Part shown: positions 47,925 through 55,833 of the stretch, piece by piece
How positions within the stretch are numbered: the first letter of the stretch is position 1
How the letters are laid out: every line of letters begins with the position of its first letter
DNA from: an uncultured Pseudomonadales bacterium
GTDB lineage: Bacteria > Pseudomonadota > Gammaproteobacteria > Pseudomonadales > Azotimanducaceae
Direction of reading: 5' to 3'
NCBI GenBank assembly: GCA_951813515.1
Contig: OX638346.1
Location: 2,039,617 to 2,103,616, forward strand
DNA length: 64,000 nt
Notes under the pieces: generated by a model
What the model was told of the DNA's origin: nothing
The model's database searches: none
What the model saw: the letters and a program-made list of their open reading frames with translations, nothing else
Made by a program: the position numbers and the translations under genes

Positions 47925-48590
47925 GTGGCGCGCGACGAACTCAAACAGATGGCGGCGTTGGCGGCGCTCGAATTGGTGGAACCCAGACTGACGCGCGATG
48001 CGATCGTTGGCGTGGGCACCGGATCGACGGTGAGATTCTTCATCGATGCGCTGGCAGAGTACGCGCACAAGTTCGACGCTGCGGTGTCGAGTTCGGACGC
48101 TTCCACAGCCCAGTTGCGCGCCCGGGGAATTCGGGTCATCGATCTGAACGCGGCGCCGTCGGTGGCTGTCTACGTGGATGGCGCCGACGAGGTGGACCGC
48201 TCCAACGCGCTGATCAAGGGCGGCGGCGGCGCGCTGACGCGCGAGAAGATCATCGCCGCGTCGGCGGACGAATTCATCTGCATCGTCGATGACGAAAAAG
48301 TGGTCGACCGGCTAGGAAGCTTCCCGCTACCGGTGGAGGTCATACCCATGGCGCGGGGACTCGTTGCGCGCAGGCTGGCGGGCCTGGGCGGCAGGCCGGA
48401 ATACCGGCAGGGCGTGGTGACCGACAACGGCAACATCATCCTCGACGTGCGGGACCTGTCCATCGATGATCCCGACGCGCTGGAGCGCGCCATCAACGAC
48501 ATCGTCGGGGTCGTCGTCAACGGCATATTTGCCGCGAACCGGCCGGATGTGGTTCTGGTGGCCTCGGCCGATGGAGTTAGCCGGAAATAG
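47925..48590 (+). CDS. rpiA: Ribose-5-phosphate isomerase A
   Basis: 221 residues from a GTG at 47925, two bases after the def stop. It interconverts ribose-5-P and ribulose-5-P. Marks: [54 protein letters not shown] with the catalytic Asp/Glu/Lys, and [20 protein letters not shown]. Part of a tight fau-def-rpiA run. In E. coli rpiA is also near this region, across from the fau/6S locus. Confidence 0.95.
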   Translation: MARDELKQMAALAALELVEPRLTRDAIVGVGTGSTVRFFIDALAEYAHKFDAAVSSSDASTAQLRARGIRVIDLNAAPSVAVYVDGADEVDRSNALIKGGGGALTREKIIAASADEFICIVDDEKVVDRLGSFPLPVEVIPMARGLVARRLAGLGGRPEYRQGVVTDNGNIILDVRDLSIDDPDALERAINDIVGVVVNGIFAANRPDVVLVASADGVSRK

Positions 48591-48620
48591 CGTTCCGGCG
48601 GGAGCCTTGGGTTCCCGTGG

Positions 48621-49991
48621 TCAATCGCCGGTGGGAAGCTCGGCGGCCGACCCCTGTTGCGCTGATGGCCCCAGGGCTTCGATTCGCTGTCGGATGTCCG
48701 CCGGAGGAAAGAACGCGTTCTTCCTGCGCCCGATGCGTGCGCGTTCGAGCAGGCCACTTTCGACAAGCCGCAGGAGATCCGTCCGCGCGGTCGCATTGGC
48801 CACGTTGTGGCTCATGCGGTGGGAGCGCACGGTGTATTCCGCATCGGGATGGCGAAACGCGTGTGCGAGCAGCGCCGATTGGCGATGGTTCAATCCGGCG
48901 TGACGCTTGAGTTTTCTCTCGATCTCCCTGGCGTCGTTGAGTTTCTTCTCGACATAGACGCGGAAGTCGTCGAGGGCGCGTTGAATGACATCGATTTGAT
49001 GCGAGATGAAGTAGGTCAGGTCGTTGCCGTCCGACTCGGTCTCAAGGAAAGCACGCCCGTACCTGGCGGGCGCGTTCAGCAGAAGCCTGCTGATGGAAAT
49101 GAACTCGAACGGCCAATAGCCCCGGCGCATCATGCACCAGTAGAAGAGTGAACGTGCGGCACGCCCGTTGCCGTCCTGGAACGGATGTTCATAGGCCAGC
49201 CAGAAGTGCAGCACGATCGCGCGGACCACTGGATGCACGAATGCGCCGGCATCTTCATTTGCGAACCGGAACATCGCATCAAGGCGCAAGGGCAGGAGTT
49301 CCGCTGGCGGCGGCGCGTGCAGGATGTGGCCATCGTTGTCACATACGCCCACGCGGCTGTCTCCCGGGGCCTGGATGCGTCCTTCGTCGCGTAGTTCGTC
49401 CAGGGTGTTAGCCGTGAGCGTGCGATGCAGGTCCAGGAGTGCTGACAACGTCATCGGACCGTCGCCAATCTTGCGAATCTCGTTCATCGCGCGAAAGTTG
49501 TTCAGGATCATCCGCTCGTGGACGTCCCTGGGCTTGCGCCCGTTCCTGATCATGTTGGCCGCGATAGCTCGGGTCGTGGACGCGCCTTCCAGTTGGCTGG
49601 AAGAGATCGCCTCCTCGATGAGCGAACTGACGATGAATCGATCACCTGTACGTTGGAGCGACATCTCGTCCGGTGCCACGGTCCATCCGCTCGCATGGCC
49701 GTCGATCCGATGCAGGGCCTCCAGAACGCGGTCGGGTAACATATAGACGAACGGCTTCCCGGACGTGTCGTTGAGCGGCAAAGTCCGATACTGGGCCTGG
49801 CGCGAGAGCTTGATCGCCATCCACCACTGTCTATGGTTCAGTCCCGCAGGCGGCGTGAGCCGGCGCAGCTTGTCCCAGTGTACGTATTCGCCATCCACCG
49901 TCGGACCGCCCGCCCGGGCGAGAAAATCAATCAGGGGCACGCCGCCAACCTGCGGCGCGTCGACGGGTTCGGGTGAGTGGGGAACCCTCAT
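48621..49991 (-). CDS. Fic-domain protein (likely AMP transferase) with internal inhibitory motif
   Basis: 456 residues. The Fic core near residues ~260-285 carries EHPFQDGNGRAARSLFYW, matching HPFxxGNGRxxR. The inhibitory helix [S/T]xxxE[G/N] is present near residue 135 (ISSSQLEGASTT), placing it in class II Fic proteins, which keep themselves off. A C-terminal winged-helix-like region (VRSHRMSHNVANATARTDLL) may bind DNA. An N-terminal DUF4172-like region precedes the core. Targets are unknown. The gene converges on rpiA, and a nested palindrome lies just upstream. Confidence 0.9.
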   Translation of the reverse strand: MRVPHSPEPVDAPQVGGVPLIDFLARAGGPTVDGEYVHWDKLRRLTPPAGLNHRQWWMAIKLSRQAQYRTLPLNDTSGKPFVYMLPDRVLEALHRIDGHASGWTVAPDEMSLQRTGDRFIVSSLIEEAISSSQLEGASTTRAIAANMIRNGRKPRDVHERMILNNFRAMNEIRKIGDGPMTLSALLDLHRTLTANTLDELRDEGRIQAPGDSRVGVCDNDGHILHAPPPAELLPLRLDAMFRFANEDAGAFVHPVVRAIVLHFWLAYEHPFQDGNGRAARSLFYWCMMRRGYWPFEFISISRLLLNAPARYGRAFLETESDGNDLTYFISHQIDVIQRALDDFRVYVEKKLNDAREIERKLKRHAGLNHRQSALLAHAFRHPDAEYTVRSHRMSHNVANATARTDLLRLVESGLLERARIGRRKNAFFPPADIRQRIEALGPSAQQGSAAELPTGD

Positions 49992-50013
49992 CTGTCGCTA
50001 CTCCCCCGAAAAG

Positions 50014-50088
50014 ATTGTCAATTCTCGAAATTCCATCAAACATTGTCAGTATTTCGACAATGTTTATCAACTTCGAAGAAATTGACAA
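50014..50088. promoter_or_regulatory. Nested palindromes between fic and mgtE
   Basis: An inner perfect 10-base inverted repeat (aaacattgtc at 50038-50047, gacaatgttt at 50056-50065, 8-base gap) lies inside an outer one (ttgtcaattctcga at 50015-50028 against tcgaagaaattgacaa at 50073-50088). All four arms share TTGTC/GACAA. The region is AT-rich against its surroundings. It looks like a double operator, most simply for autoregulation of the Fic gene by its winged-helix domain. Confidence 0.7.
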
Positions 50089-50199
50089 GTTTGTGTTTTC
50101 GCAGGATCGTGGAAGTCGAATTCTCGCAGGAGCGTTCCGGCGCGCTTCTTCACACATCAAACCGGACAGTCTTCGGGCTGACGAGAGAGGAACAATCCC

Positions 50200-51552
50200 T
50201 TGGATACCGTAACAGTTGAGCCCTTCGCGCGGCTCAGGATGCTGATCGTCGACGACCCGGTCGCGGTCGATGCCTACCTTGCGACATTGTCGGGTTCGGA
50301 CGTCGTGCGCGCGATGTTCCGCCTCGGCGAGGACGAGCGCCAGGCGATCCTGTCGGCGCTGGCGCCGGAGACCGCCGCGGAGTTCATCGAGGACGTGCCC
50401 GACGAAGTCGCGGCCGATCTAATCGAGGCGTTGCCGGTGCGTGACGCGGCGTCCATCGTGACGGCGCTACCGAGTCACGAGCGAGCCGACGTGCTGGCGG
50501 AAGTGGAGGACGAAGACCGGAACCGGATTCTCGGTGCGCTTGCCCCGGAAACGGCTGCGGATGCCCGCCAGTTGATGACCTATCCCGCGCAGTCCGCCGG
50601 TGGTCTCATGGTGCGGGATTTCCTCGCTTTTCCGGCGTCGGCCTCGGCGCGCGAGGTGCTGGAGGATCTGACATCCGGTGATCGCGAACTTTCGCCCTAC
50701 CTGGTCCGGTTCGCTTACGTGGTGAATCCCGAAGGTCGGCTGATCGGCGCGGTCCGGACCCGGAACCTCGTTGCCGCCCCGCCATCGATGGCGATCAGGA
50801 ACCTGATGACCCCCGCAACCGCCATCAACGCCGAGGCGGACCTGACCACGGTCGATGCGTGCCTGGAGGAGGCCGAGGTCCTGTCGCTGCCGGTAACGGA
50901 CGACAGCGGGACGTTGCTTGGCGTCGTCGAGCGGGAGCATGTCGACGACGCGTTGGCGGAACGGGCCGCCGAGGATCACCTGAGGTCCCAGGGGATCGTC
51001 GGCGGCGAAGAGTTGCGAAGCATGCCGCTGGGGCTGCGTTCGCGTCGGCGGTTGTCCTGGCTCTCGATCAACATCGTGCTGAACATGATCGCGGCGAGCG
51101 TCATCGCCGCGTTCGAAGAGACCCTGGCGGCGGTCATCGCCCTGGCCGTGTTCCTGCCCATCGTCTCCGACATGAGCGGCTGCTCCGGCAACCAGGCGGT
51201 CGCGATCAGCATGCGCGAACTTGCGCTCGGCGTTTCGAATCCCCGCGACGTATTGCGCGTCTGGTGGCAGGAGGCCAAGGTTGGAGTTCTGAACGGCATC
51301 GCCCTTGGCGTATTGCTGGGCGCCGCCGCGTGGATGTGGAAGGGCAGCTTTGCCCTGGGCGCGGTGGTGGCCTTCGCGCTGGCCGTCAATACGGTTGTGG
51401 CGGTCTCCATTGGCGGAACCGTGCCGCTGTTGCTCAAGCGCTTTGGAGCGGATCCCGCCGTGGCGTCCGGACCGGTGTTGACGACCGTCACCGACATGTG
51501 CGGATTCTTCCTGCTGCTGGGGACTGCCACGCTGGCTATCACCTGGCTCTGA
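50200..51552 (+). CDS. mgtE: Magnesium transporter MgtE
   Basis: 450 residues from a TTG at 50200. Cytoplasmic N domain of MgtE repeats (ILSALAPETAAEFIEDVPDE, VAADLIEALPVRDAASIVTA), two CBS domains (~130-255; YPAQSAGGLMVRDF, MTPATAINAEADLTTVDACL), then five membrane segments. Pore-region marks are FLPIVSDMSGCSGNQA and GPVLTTVTDMCGFFLLLG with the ion-binding Asp. The CBS domains gate the channel according to cytosolic Mg2+. It diverges from the Fic gene across the palindromic region. Confidence 0.93.
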   Translation: MDTVTVEPFARLRMLIVDDPVAVDAYLATLSGSDVVRAMFRLGEDERQAILSALAPETAAEFIEDVPDEVAADLIEALPVRDAASIVTALPSHERADVLAEVEDEDRNRILGALAPETAADARQLMTYPAQSAGGLMVRDFLAFPASASAREVLEDLTSGDRELSPYLVRFAYVVNPEGRLIGAVRTRNLVAAPPSMAIRNLMTPATAINAEADLTTVDACLEEAEVLSLPVTDDSGTLLGVVEREHVDDALAERAAEDHLRSQGIVGGEELRSMPLGLRSRRRLSWLSINIVLNMIAASVIAAFEETLAAVIALAVFLPIVSDMSGCSGNQAVAISMRELALGVSNPRDVLRVWWQEAKVGVLNGIALGVLLGAAAWMWKGSFALGAVVAFALAVNTVVAVSIGGTVPLLLKRFGADPAVASGPVLTTVTDMCGFFLLLGTATLAITWL

Positions 51553-51647
51553 ACGTACATCCGATGGGTGACACGACACTAGGGCTGGTTGCGTAAACCG
51601 GTCGGTCACTCCATCATGATTTGGGAGGTTCGAGACAGGCGGGCAAG

Positions 51648-52817
51648 ATGTCACTGAGTTCCATACACCCCATCGCTGCGGACTACGGAGAGCACGAAGC
51701 GGCCATGGCGGCCTATCGGGCCGCCGGCGAGGCGCGCGCCCGTGGGCTCGGCAATCGCGGACCCATTCGTTTCAACGCCGACGGATCACTCAGCGAGGAG
51801 ATCCTGGAAGCGTATTGGCGCTGCGGCTTCTATGTATTCGAACACGTTCTCCGACCGGAAGAACTTGCAGACCTTGAGCGTGACCTCGACCGCATCCTGG
51901 ATCGGGCACCCGCCGAACCCGAAGTGAGGCTTGACCGTCACGGGCATCCGGCGCTGAACGCCGACCGCGAGATGTTCGGCTTTTCGCTGGTCCGGCCGCT
52001 GTCCGATCCTGTCGGCGGGACGCAACGCAACCAGGGCAGGCATCCTGCGAAGATGATCGAACCGACCCCGCCCGAAGATGCGCCGGACTACGTGCTGCAG
52101 GTGGTCTCCGGTGCCCTGCAGTATTCCGACGCGAGCCTGCGCGTCTATGGACATCCCGACTTGCTCCGCGTCGCAGCCGCGATCAACGGCGACGACTTCA
52201 CGCCTTTCAACGAAGTGCTCTTCATCAAGCAGCCGGGACTCGGCGGTTCCGTGGCATGGCATCAGGACGGCACCACCCACTGGGATACGCCGATCTTCGA
52301 CAAGGGCACCCACGGCTTCAACTTCATGGCGCAGGTCTACGGCTGCAATGCGGCCAACGGTCTCTGGATCGTTCCCGGATCGCATCTCGCAAAGGCCGAC
52401 ATCAAGGCGATGTGCGAAGCGGCGGGCTCGGATCGGTTGCCGCAGGCCGTGCCGCTTCTCTGTGGGCCCGGCGACGTCGGCATGTGCAACCGCCAGGCGG
52501 TGCACGGCTCGTTCGCCAACACGAGTCCCGACATCCGCGTCACCGTCAACTTCGGTTTTCATCGGCGCGCCTCGGTGCTCGGCGCGAGGGGCAACGGCAT
52601 CCACGCCCCGGGAAGCGACAAGATCATCTACGATGCGGATCGCATCCGGGAACGCTCCCGGATGCTCGGCTACGCGATCGACGCGCGCCGGCAGCGGTTC
52701 CCGGACGAAGAGTCTTTCCGGTACCAGCCCCATGTCAGCGAGGGTGCGACGTTTGAGTGGAGCGATGCGGCCCGTGAGCGCATCAAGGACTACAACCTGC
52801 TTGATCTCGGCATCTAG
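51648..52817 (+). CDS. Phytanoyl-CoA dioxygenase (PhyH) family protein
   Basis: 389 residues from the ATG at 51648. Fe(II)/2-oxoglutarate oxygenase: VAWHQDGTTHWDT holds the His-x-Asp pair, NGLWIVPGSHLAKADIKAMC is the usual PhyH stretch, and QAVHGSFANTSPDIRVTVNF holds the distal His and the 2-oxoglutarate Arg. The ~90-residue N-terminal extension and the C-terminal tail make it longer than the other two PhyH proteins in the window. The substrate is unknown. Confidence 0.82.
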   Translation: MSLSSIHPIAADYGEHEAAMAAYRAAGEARARGLGNRGPIRFNADGSLSEEILEAYWRCGFYVFEHVLRPEELADLERDLDRILDRAPAEPEVRLDRHGHPALNADREMFGFSLVRPLSDPVGGTQRNQGRHPAKMIEPTPPEDAPDYVLQVVSGALQYSDASLRVYGHPDLLRVAAAINGDDFTPFNEVLFIKQPGLGGSVAWHQDGTTHWDTPIFDKGTHGFNFMAQVYGCNAANGLWIVPGSHLAKADIKAMCEAAGSDRLPQAVPLLCGPGDVGMCNRQAVHGSFANTSPDIRVTVNFGFHRRASVLGARGNGIHAPGSDKIIYDADRIRERSRMLGYAIDARRQRFPDEESFRYQPHVSEGATFEWSDAARERIKDYNLLDLGI

Positions 52818-52854
52818 GCGGTTCGGGACACCACACTAGCGCCATTGAATCCGT

Positions 52855-52876
52855 CGCCCTGACGGGCGCCGTTTTT
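52855..52876 (+). terminator. Possible intrinsic terminator behind the second PhyH gene
   Basis: A short stem cgccc / gggcg with a 4-base loop at 52855-52868 is followed, after three bases, by five T. The stem is short and the T-run modest, so the call is tentative. Confidence 0.4.
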
Positions 52877-52950
52877 GCCCCAGCCCAAGCCCTCTGTTTC
52901 GCCCATCCCGCCCGTTCCGGATCCGCCTTGATCGGCACTTGCGTGCCGTT

Positions 52951-53067
52951 CTACGGCGCAGGCTGGAAGGTAAACCTCATTTCAAGGTCGTCTTCTCCAA
53001 TCAGATCGTCCGTGTACGTAAACCCCAGCCGTTCATAGAAGCGCCCGGCGTTTGCATCTTGCTGGAG
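52951..53067 (-). pseudogene. 3' fragment of a GNAT acetyltransferase gene
   Basis: The last 38 codons read QQDANAGRFYERLGFTYTDD and end MRFTFQPAP before a stop. NAGRFYERLGF is the hallmark C-terminal stretch of GNAT N-acetyltransferases. No upstream part of such a gene continues in this frame; arfB sequence begins at 53112. It is a truncated remnant. Confidence 0.7.
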
Positions 53068-53111
53068 GTGGCTTGTTCCAGAGCAAGTCACCCGGGCGCG
53101 GGCTGACCAAG

Positions 53112-53537
53112 TCAAGTGTCGATATCGGGCCGGCGGCGCGCGCGCTTGATGCTGCTGCGGCGACGCTTCGACTCGCGGCGGCGCTCGCGGGCCGCACGAG
53201 AGGGTTTCGTCGGTATGCGTCTCGCCGGTGCGTGGCTCGCGTGTGCCACGAGTTCCCGCAGGCGGGCGAACGCGTCCTCGCGGTTGCGCGCCTGGCTGCG
53301 ATGGTTCTGCGCGAAAATAACGATCTCCCCCGCCGCATTCAGACGTCTTCCCGCAGCGCGCTGCAGCCGGGCGCGCAGTCCCTGCGGGAGGTTGGCGCGC
53401 GTGAGGTCCAGGCGTAGCTCGACGGCGGTCGCGACCTTGTTGACGTGCTGTCCGCCGGGTCCCGAAGCGCGGACGAACTTGATCGACAGCGCGTCTTCCG
53501 GCACCCGCGCCCCTCGTGCTATCTCGATCATTGCCAT
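53112..53537 (-). CDS. arfB: Alternative ribosome-rescue factor ArfB / peptidyl-tRNA hydrolase
   Basis: 141 residues from the ATG at 53537 (a second in-frame ATG lies at 53531). VRASGPGGQHVNKVATAVEL holds the GGQ motif that hydrolyses peptidyl-tRNA on stalled ribosomes. The C-terminal tail is strongly basic (SRAARERRRESKRRRSSIKR), as needed to enter the empty mRNA channel. AGEIVIFAQNHRSQARNRED is typical of YaeJ. It diverges from the third PhyH gene. Confidence 0.9.
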   Translation of the reverse strand: MAMIEIARGARVPEDALSIKFVRASGPGGQHVNKVATAVELRLDLTRANLPQGLRARLQRAAGRRLNAAGEIVIFAQNHRSQARNREDAFARLRELVAHASHAPARRIPTKPSRAARERRRESKRRRSSIKRARRRPDIDT

Positions 53538-53581
53538 CCATGCACAATAGTCCGTGGGGCCGCATGTAGACAAGACGACTG

Positions 53582-54391
53582 ATGTCAACGCACCTCTGCC
53601 AGATCGAAGTCGAATCGTTTCGAGAACGCGGCTACCTCGGCGCCCGTCGCGTGCTGAGCGAGGCGGAAGCGATGCGCTGTCGACGGGCGCTTGAGGCCTT
53701 CGAGGCGATCCGGCGCGACGGCGCCCGCACCCCTCCACTGACAGATCTCCACCTGCTGTTTCGCTGGGCCTGGGACTTGGTCCACGACGCCCGGATCGTG
53801 CATCCCGTGACCGACCTGCTAGGCCCCAACGTGCTGCTGTGGGGGCTGAACTGGTTCATCAAGGAAGCGCGGGACGGCAAGTTCGTCACTTGGCATCAAG
53901 ATGCGACGTATTGGGGGCTTGAGCCGCATGACGTGGTCACCGCCTGGGTGGCGCTGTCGGATGCGGGTCCGGCCACCGGACCGATGAAGTTCATCCCGGG
54001 GAGCCACAAGGGCCCGATCCTTCGACACGCCAACACGTGGGAAGACGACAATCTCCTGACGCGCGGACAAATGGTCGAGGATGCAATCGATGAGTCGTCG
54101 GCCATGCCCGCGCCTTTGGCTGCGGGCGAAATGTCCCTGCATCATGTGCGCACGGTGCACGGTTCGACGCCCAACATGACCGACGACAGGCGCATCGGCC
54201 TCGTATTGCGCTACTGCGCAACTCACGTGCGGCAGGTCAAGATTTCCCGGGACACGGCGACGCTTGTCGCGGGCGAGGACACGTACGGCCACTTCGACCT
54301 GATGCAGGCACCGGAATGCGACATGGGAGAGCGCGAGATGGCGCGCCACCGGGATTCGGTAGTCCGCACGAGCCGGGCAATCATGGGTTGA
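53582..54391 (+). CDS. Phytanoyl-CoA dioxygenase (PhyH) family protein
   Basis: 269 residues. VTWHQDATYWGLEPHDVVTA carries the His-x-Asp pair, GPMKFIPGSHKGPILRH the central stretch, and LHHVRTVHGSTPNMTDDRR the distal His with Arg. This compact form resembles PhyH proteins linked to chlorinating or hydroxylating steps in marine bacteria, but the substrate is not known. It precedes an SDR by 115 bases, so the two may act together on one substrate. Confidence 0.85.
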   Translation: MSTHLCQIEVESFRERGYLGARRVLSEAEAMRCRRALEAFEAIRRDGARTPPLTDLHLLFRWAWDLVHDARIVHPVTDLLGPNVLLWGLNWFIKEARDGKFVTWHQDATYWGLEPHDVVTAWVALSDAGPATGPMKFIPGSHKGPILRHANTWEDDNLLTRGQMVEDAIDESSAMPAPLAAGEMSLHHVRTVHGSTPNMTDDRRIGLVLRYCATHVRQVKISRDTATLVAGEDTYGHFDLMQAPECDMGEREMARHRDSVVRTSRAIMG

Positions 54392-54506
54392 GCCGAACGG
54401 CTGGCGTTGCCCGCGCGGACGGATTCGGTGGTATAACGAAACAGCTTCCCGCAAGGGGAGAGATTGTTGTTACGACTGGAATCGAACAGGTTGATCGAGA
54501 AAGGAA

Positions 54507-55388
54507 ATGAGTGAATTCGAAGGAAAAGTCGCCGTCGTCACCGGGTCGGGTGGAGGCATAGGAAGGTGTCACGCACTGGAATTCGCCAAGCGCGGGGCGA
54601 AAGTCGTAGTGAACGATCTGGGCGGCAGCGTCGACGGCACGGGAGAGGGCGATGCCGCAGACGCGGTCGTTGCCGAGATCGAGGCCGCCGGGGGAACCGC
54701 GGTCGCAAACAAGGCGTCTGTTTCCGATCGGGAAGGCGCCAAGTCCATCGTGCAGACCGCCGTCGACGTTTTCGGCCGCATCGATATCCTGGTCAACAAC
54801 GCCGGCATCCTGCGCGACAGGACATTCAGGAACATGACGCTGGACGAGTGGGACATCGTCATGAACGTCCACCTGAATGGCACCGCCTACGTGACGCACG
54901 CGGCGTGGCCGCTGATGTACGCCCAGAACTACGGGCGCATCGTCTTCACCAGTTCGGGTTCCGGCATATTCGGCAACTTCGGACAATCGAACTACGGCGC
55001 AGCGAAGATGGGCATGCTCGGACTGATGAACGTCCTGGCGAAGGAGGGGGCCAACCACAACGTCCGCGTAAACACGCTGGCACCCGGTGCTGCAACCAGA
55101 ATGACGAACACGGTGCCCGGACGCGACGAGAACGTCGAGGCACCCCCACCGGACCGGCATCCGAAGCTGGTCAGCCCCGCGGTCCTGTTCATGTGCAGCG
55201 AAGATGCGCCGAATGGCGCCGTCATCCATGCGACGGGCGGCACGTACTCCAGGTCGGAGATCGTGGTCAACGAACCGGTGGACCTCGGACCGGATGCGAC
55301 GTTCGAAGACCTGCTGCCGCTGCGCGAGCGCCTGATGGACATGACGGGCGCGAAGCCCCGACCGCCGCGCCAACGCCCCCGGCGTTGA
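54507..55388 (+). CDS. Short-chain dehydrogenase, 3-hydroxyacyl-CoA dehydrogenase (MFE-2-like) type
   Basis: 293 residues. VTGSGGGIGRCHALEFAKRG is the cofactor loop; VVVNDLGGSVDGTGEGDAAD is the insertion typical of the (3R)-hydroxyacyl-CoA dehydrogenase part of peroxisomal MFE-2. LVNNAGILRDRTFRNMT, FTSSGSGIFGNFGQSNYGAA with the catalytic Tyr and following Lys, and VRVNTLAPGAATRMT complete it. It probably oxidises an acyl-CoA-like substrate, perhaps one handled by the neighbouring PhyH protein. Confidence 0.88.
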   Translation: MSEFEGKVAVVTGSGGGIGRCHALEFAKRGAKVVVNDLGGSVDGTGEGDAADAVVAEIEAAGGTAVANKASVSDREGAKSIVQTAVDVFGRIDILVNNAGILRDRTFRNMTLDEWDIVMNVHLNGTAYVTHAAWPLMYAQNYGRIVFTSSGSGIFGNFGQSNYGAAKMGMLGLMNVLAKEGANHNVRVNTLAPGAATRMTNTVPGRDENVEAPPPDRHPKLVSPAVLFMCSEDAPNGAVIHATGGTYSRSEIVVNEPVDLGPDATFEDLLPLRERLMDMTGAKPRPPRQRPRR

Positions 55389-55407
55389 GGCAAGGGCTGG
55401 TTAATCC

Positions 55408-55452
55408 GTCGGCCTTCTCGAGGTCGAGCCCTTGCTCCCTGGCGAAATCGAA
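55408..55452 (-). pseudogene. Relic of the aceE 3' end
   Basis: On the minus strand this reads FDFAREQGLDLEKA, against FDFASERGLDLEKA at the true aceE C-terminus (55834-55892). The DNA match is about 45 bases with few differences. It lies downstream of aceE, on the far side of the brnA module, in the same orientation. Confidence 0.75.
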
Positions 55453-55507
55453 AAGTGGGTCTTCGATCAGGGGCAGGGAACGCGCTATCCGTCGGGTAGC
55501 CGGGTTT

Positions 55508-55750
55508 CTAACCCGCGTCTCGCAGTTCCTCTCGCACGACGCGCCTCAATGTGACTTCCAATTCGTCTTGGGCGAGGTACTCGCGGAGCGCTTGGTTGAT
55601 GGCGGTCTGGTAGCCGCGCCCGGTGTCCTTCGCGCGGGCGCGGAATGCGGCCACGACGTCCCCGTCGAGGAGGATGGTGATGCGCGTCTTTCCTTGATGC
55701 GGGACGGCTGGGCCCCGGGTCGCGTCGGTGAAGTCATACTCTTTTCGCAT
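55508..55750 (-). CDS. brnA: BrnA-type antitoxin
   Basis: 80 residues. MRKEYDFTDATRGPAVPHQG is the typical BrnA start, and KTRITILLDGDVVAAFRARA then GYQTAINQALREYLAQDELE form the ribbon-helix-helix. BrnA binds DNA as a dimer and neutralises the RNase toxin BrnT, which normally precedes it with a short overlap. That overlap is present (17 bases), but only a tail of BrnT remains. The antitoxin itself looks complete. Confidence 0.85.
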   Translation of the reverse strand: MRKEYDFTDATRGPAVPHQGKTRITILLDGDVVAAFRARAKDTGRGYQTAINQALREYLAQDELEVTLRRVVREELRDAG

Positions 55751-55823
55751 AGATGTCTGTCTCCTGTCGTGTGGCGGGGCGTGCGGAGATCAGCCTGATC
55801 CGGTGCCCGCGCCAGGTGTAGCA
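55734..55823 (-). pseudogene. Truncated brnT toxin (3' end only)
   Basis: The final ~29 codons (WRGHRIRLISARPATRQETD, then IYAKRV and stop) match the C-terminal end of BrnT RNases, where RIRLISAR and the basic helix are conserved. Upstream the frame runs straight into aceE coding sequence, so the catalytic first two thirds are missing. Confidence 0.75.
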
Positions 55824-55833
55824 AGGGGACAAT

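Noticed and set aside
52951..53565. One 204-codon minus-strand gene covering arfB and the GNAT tail
   Set aside because: The upper part is out of frame with the GGQ-containing arfB and looks non-coding; only the last ~38 codons resemble a real protein (GNAT).
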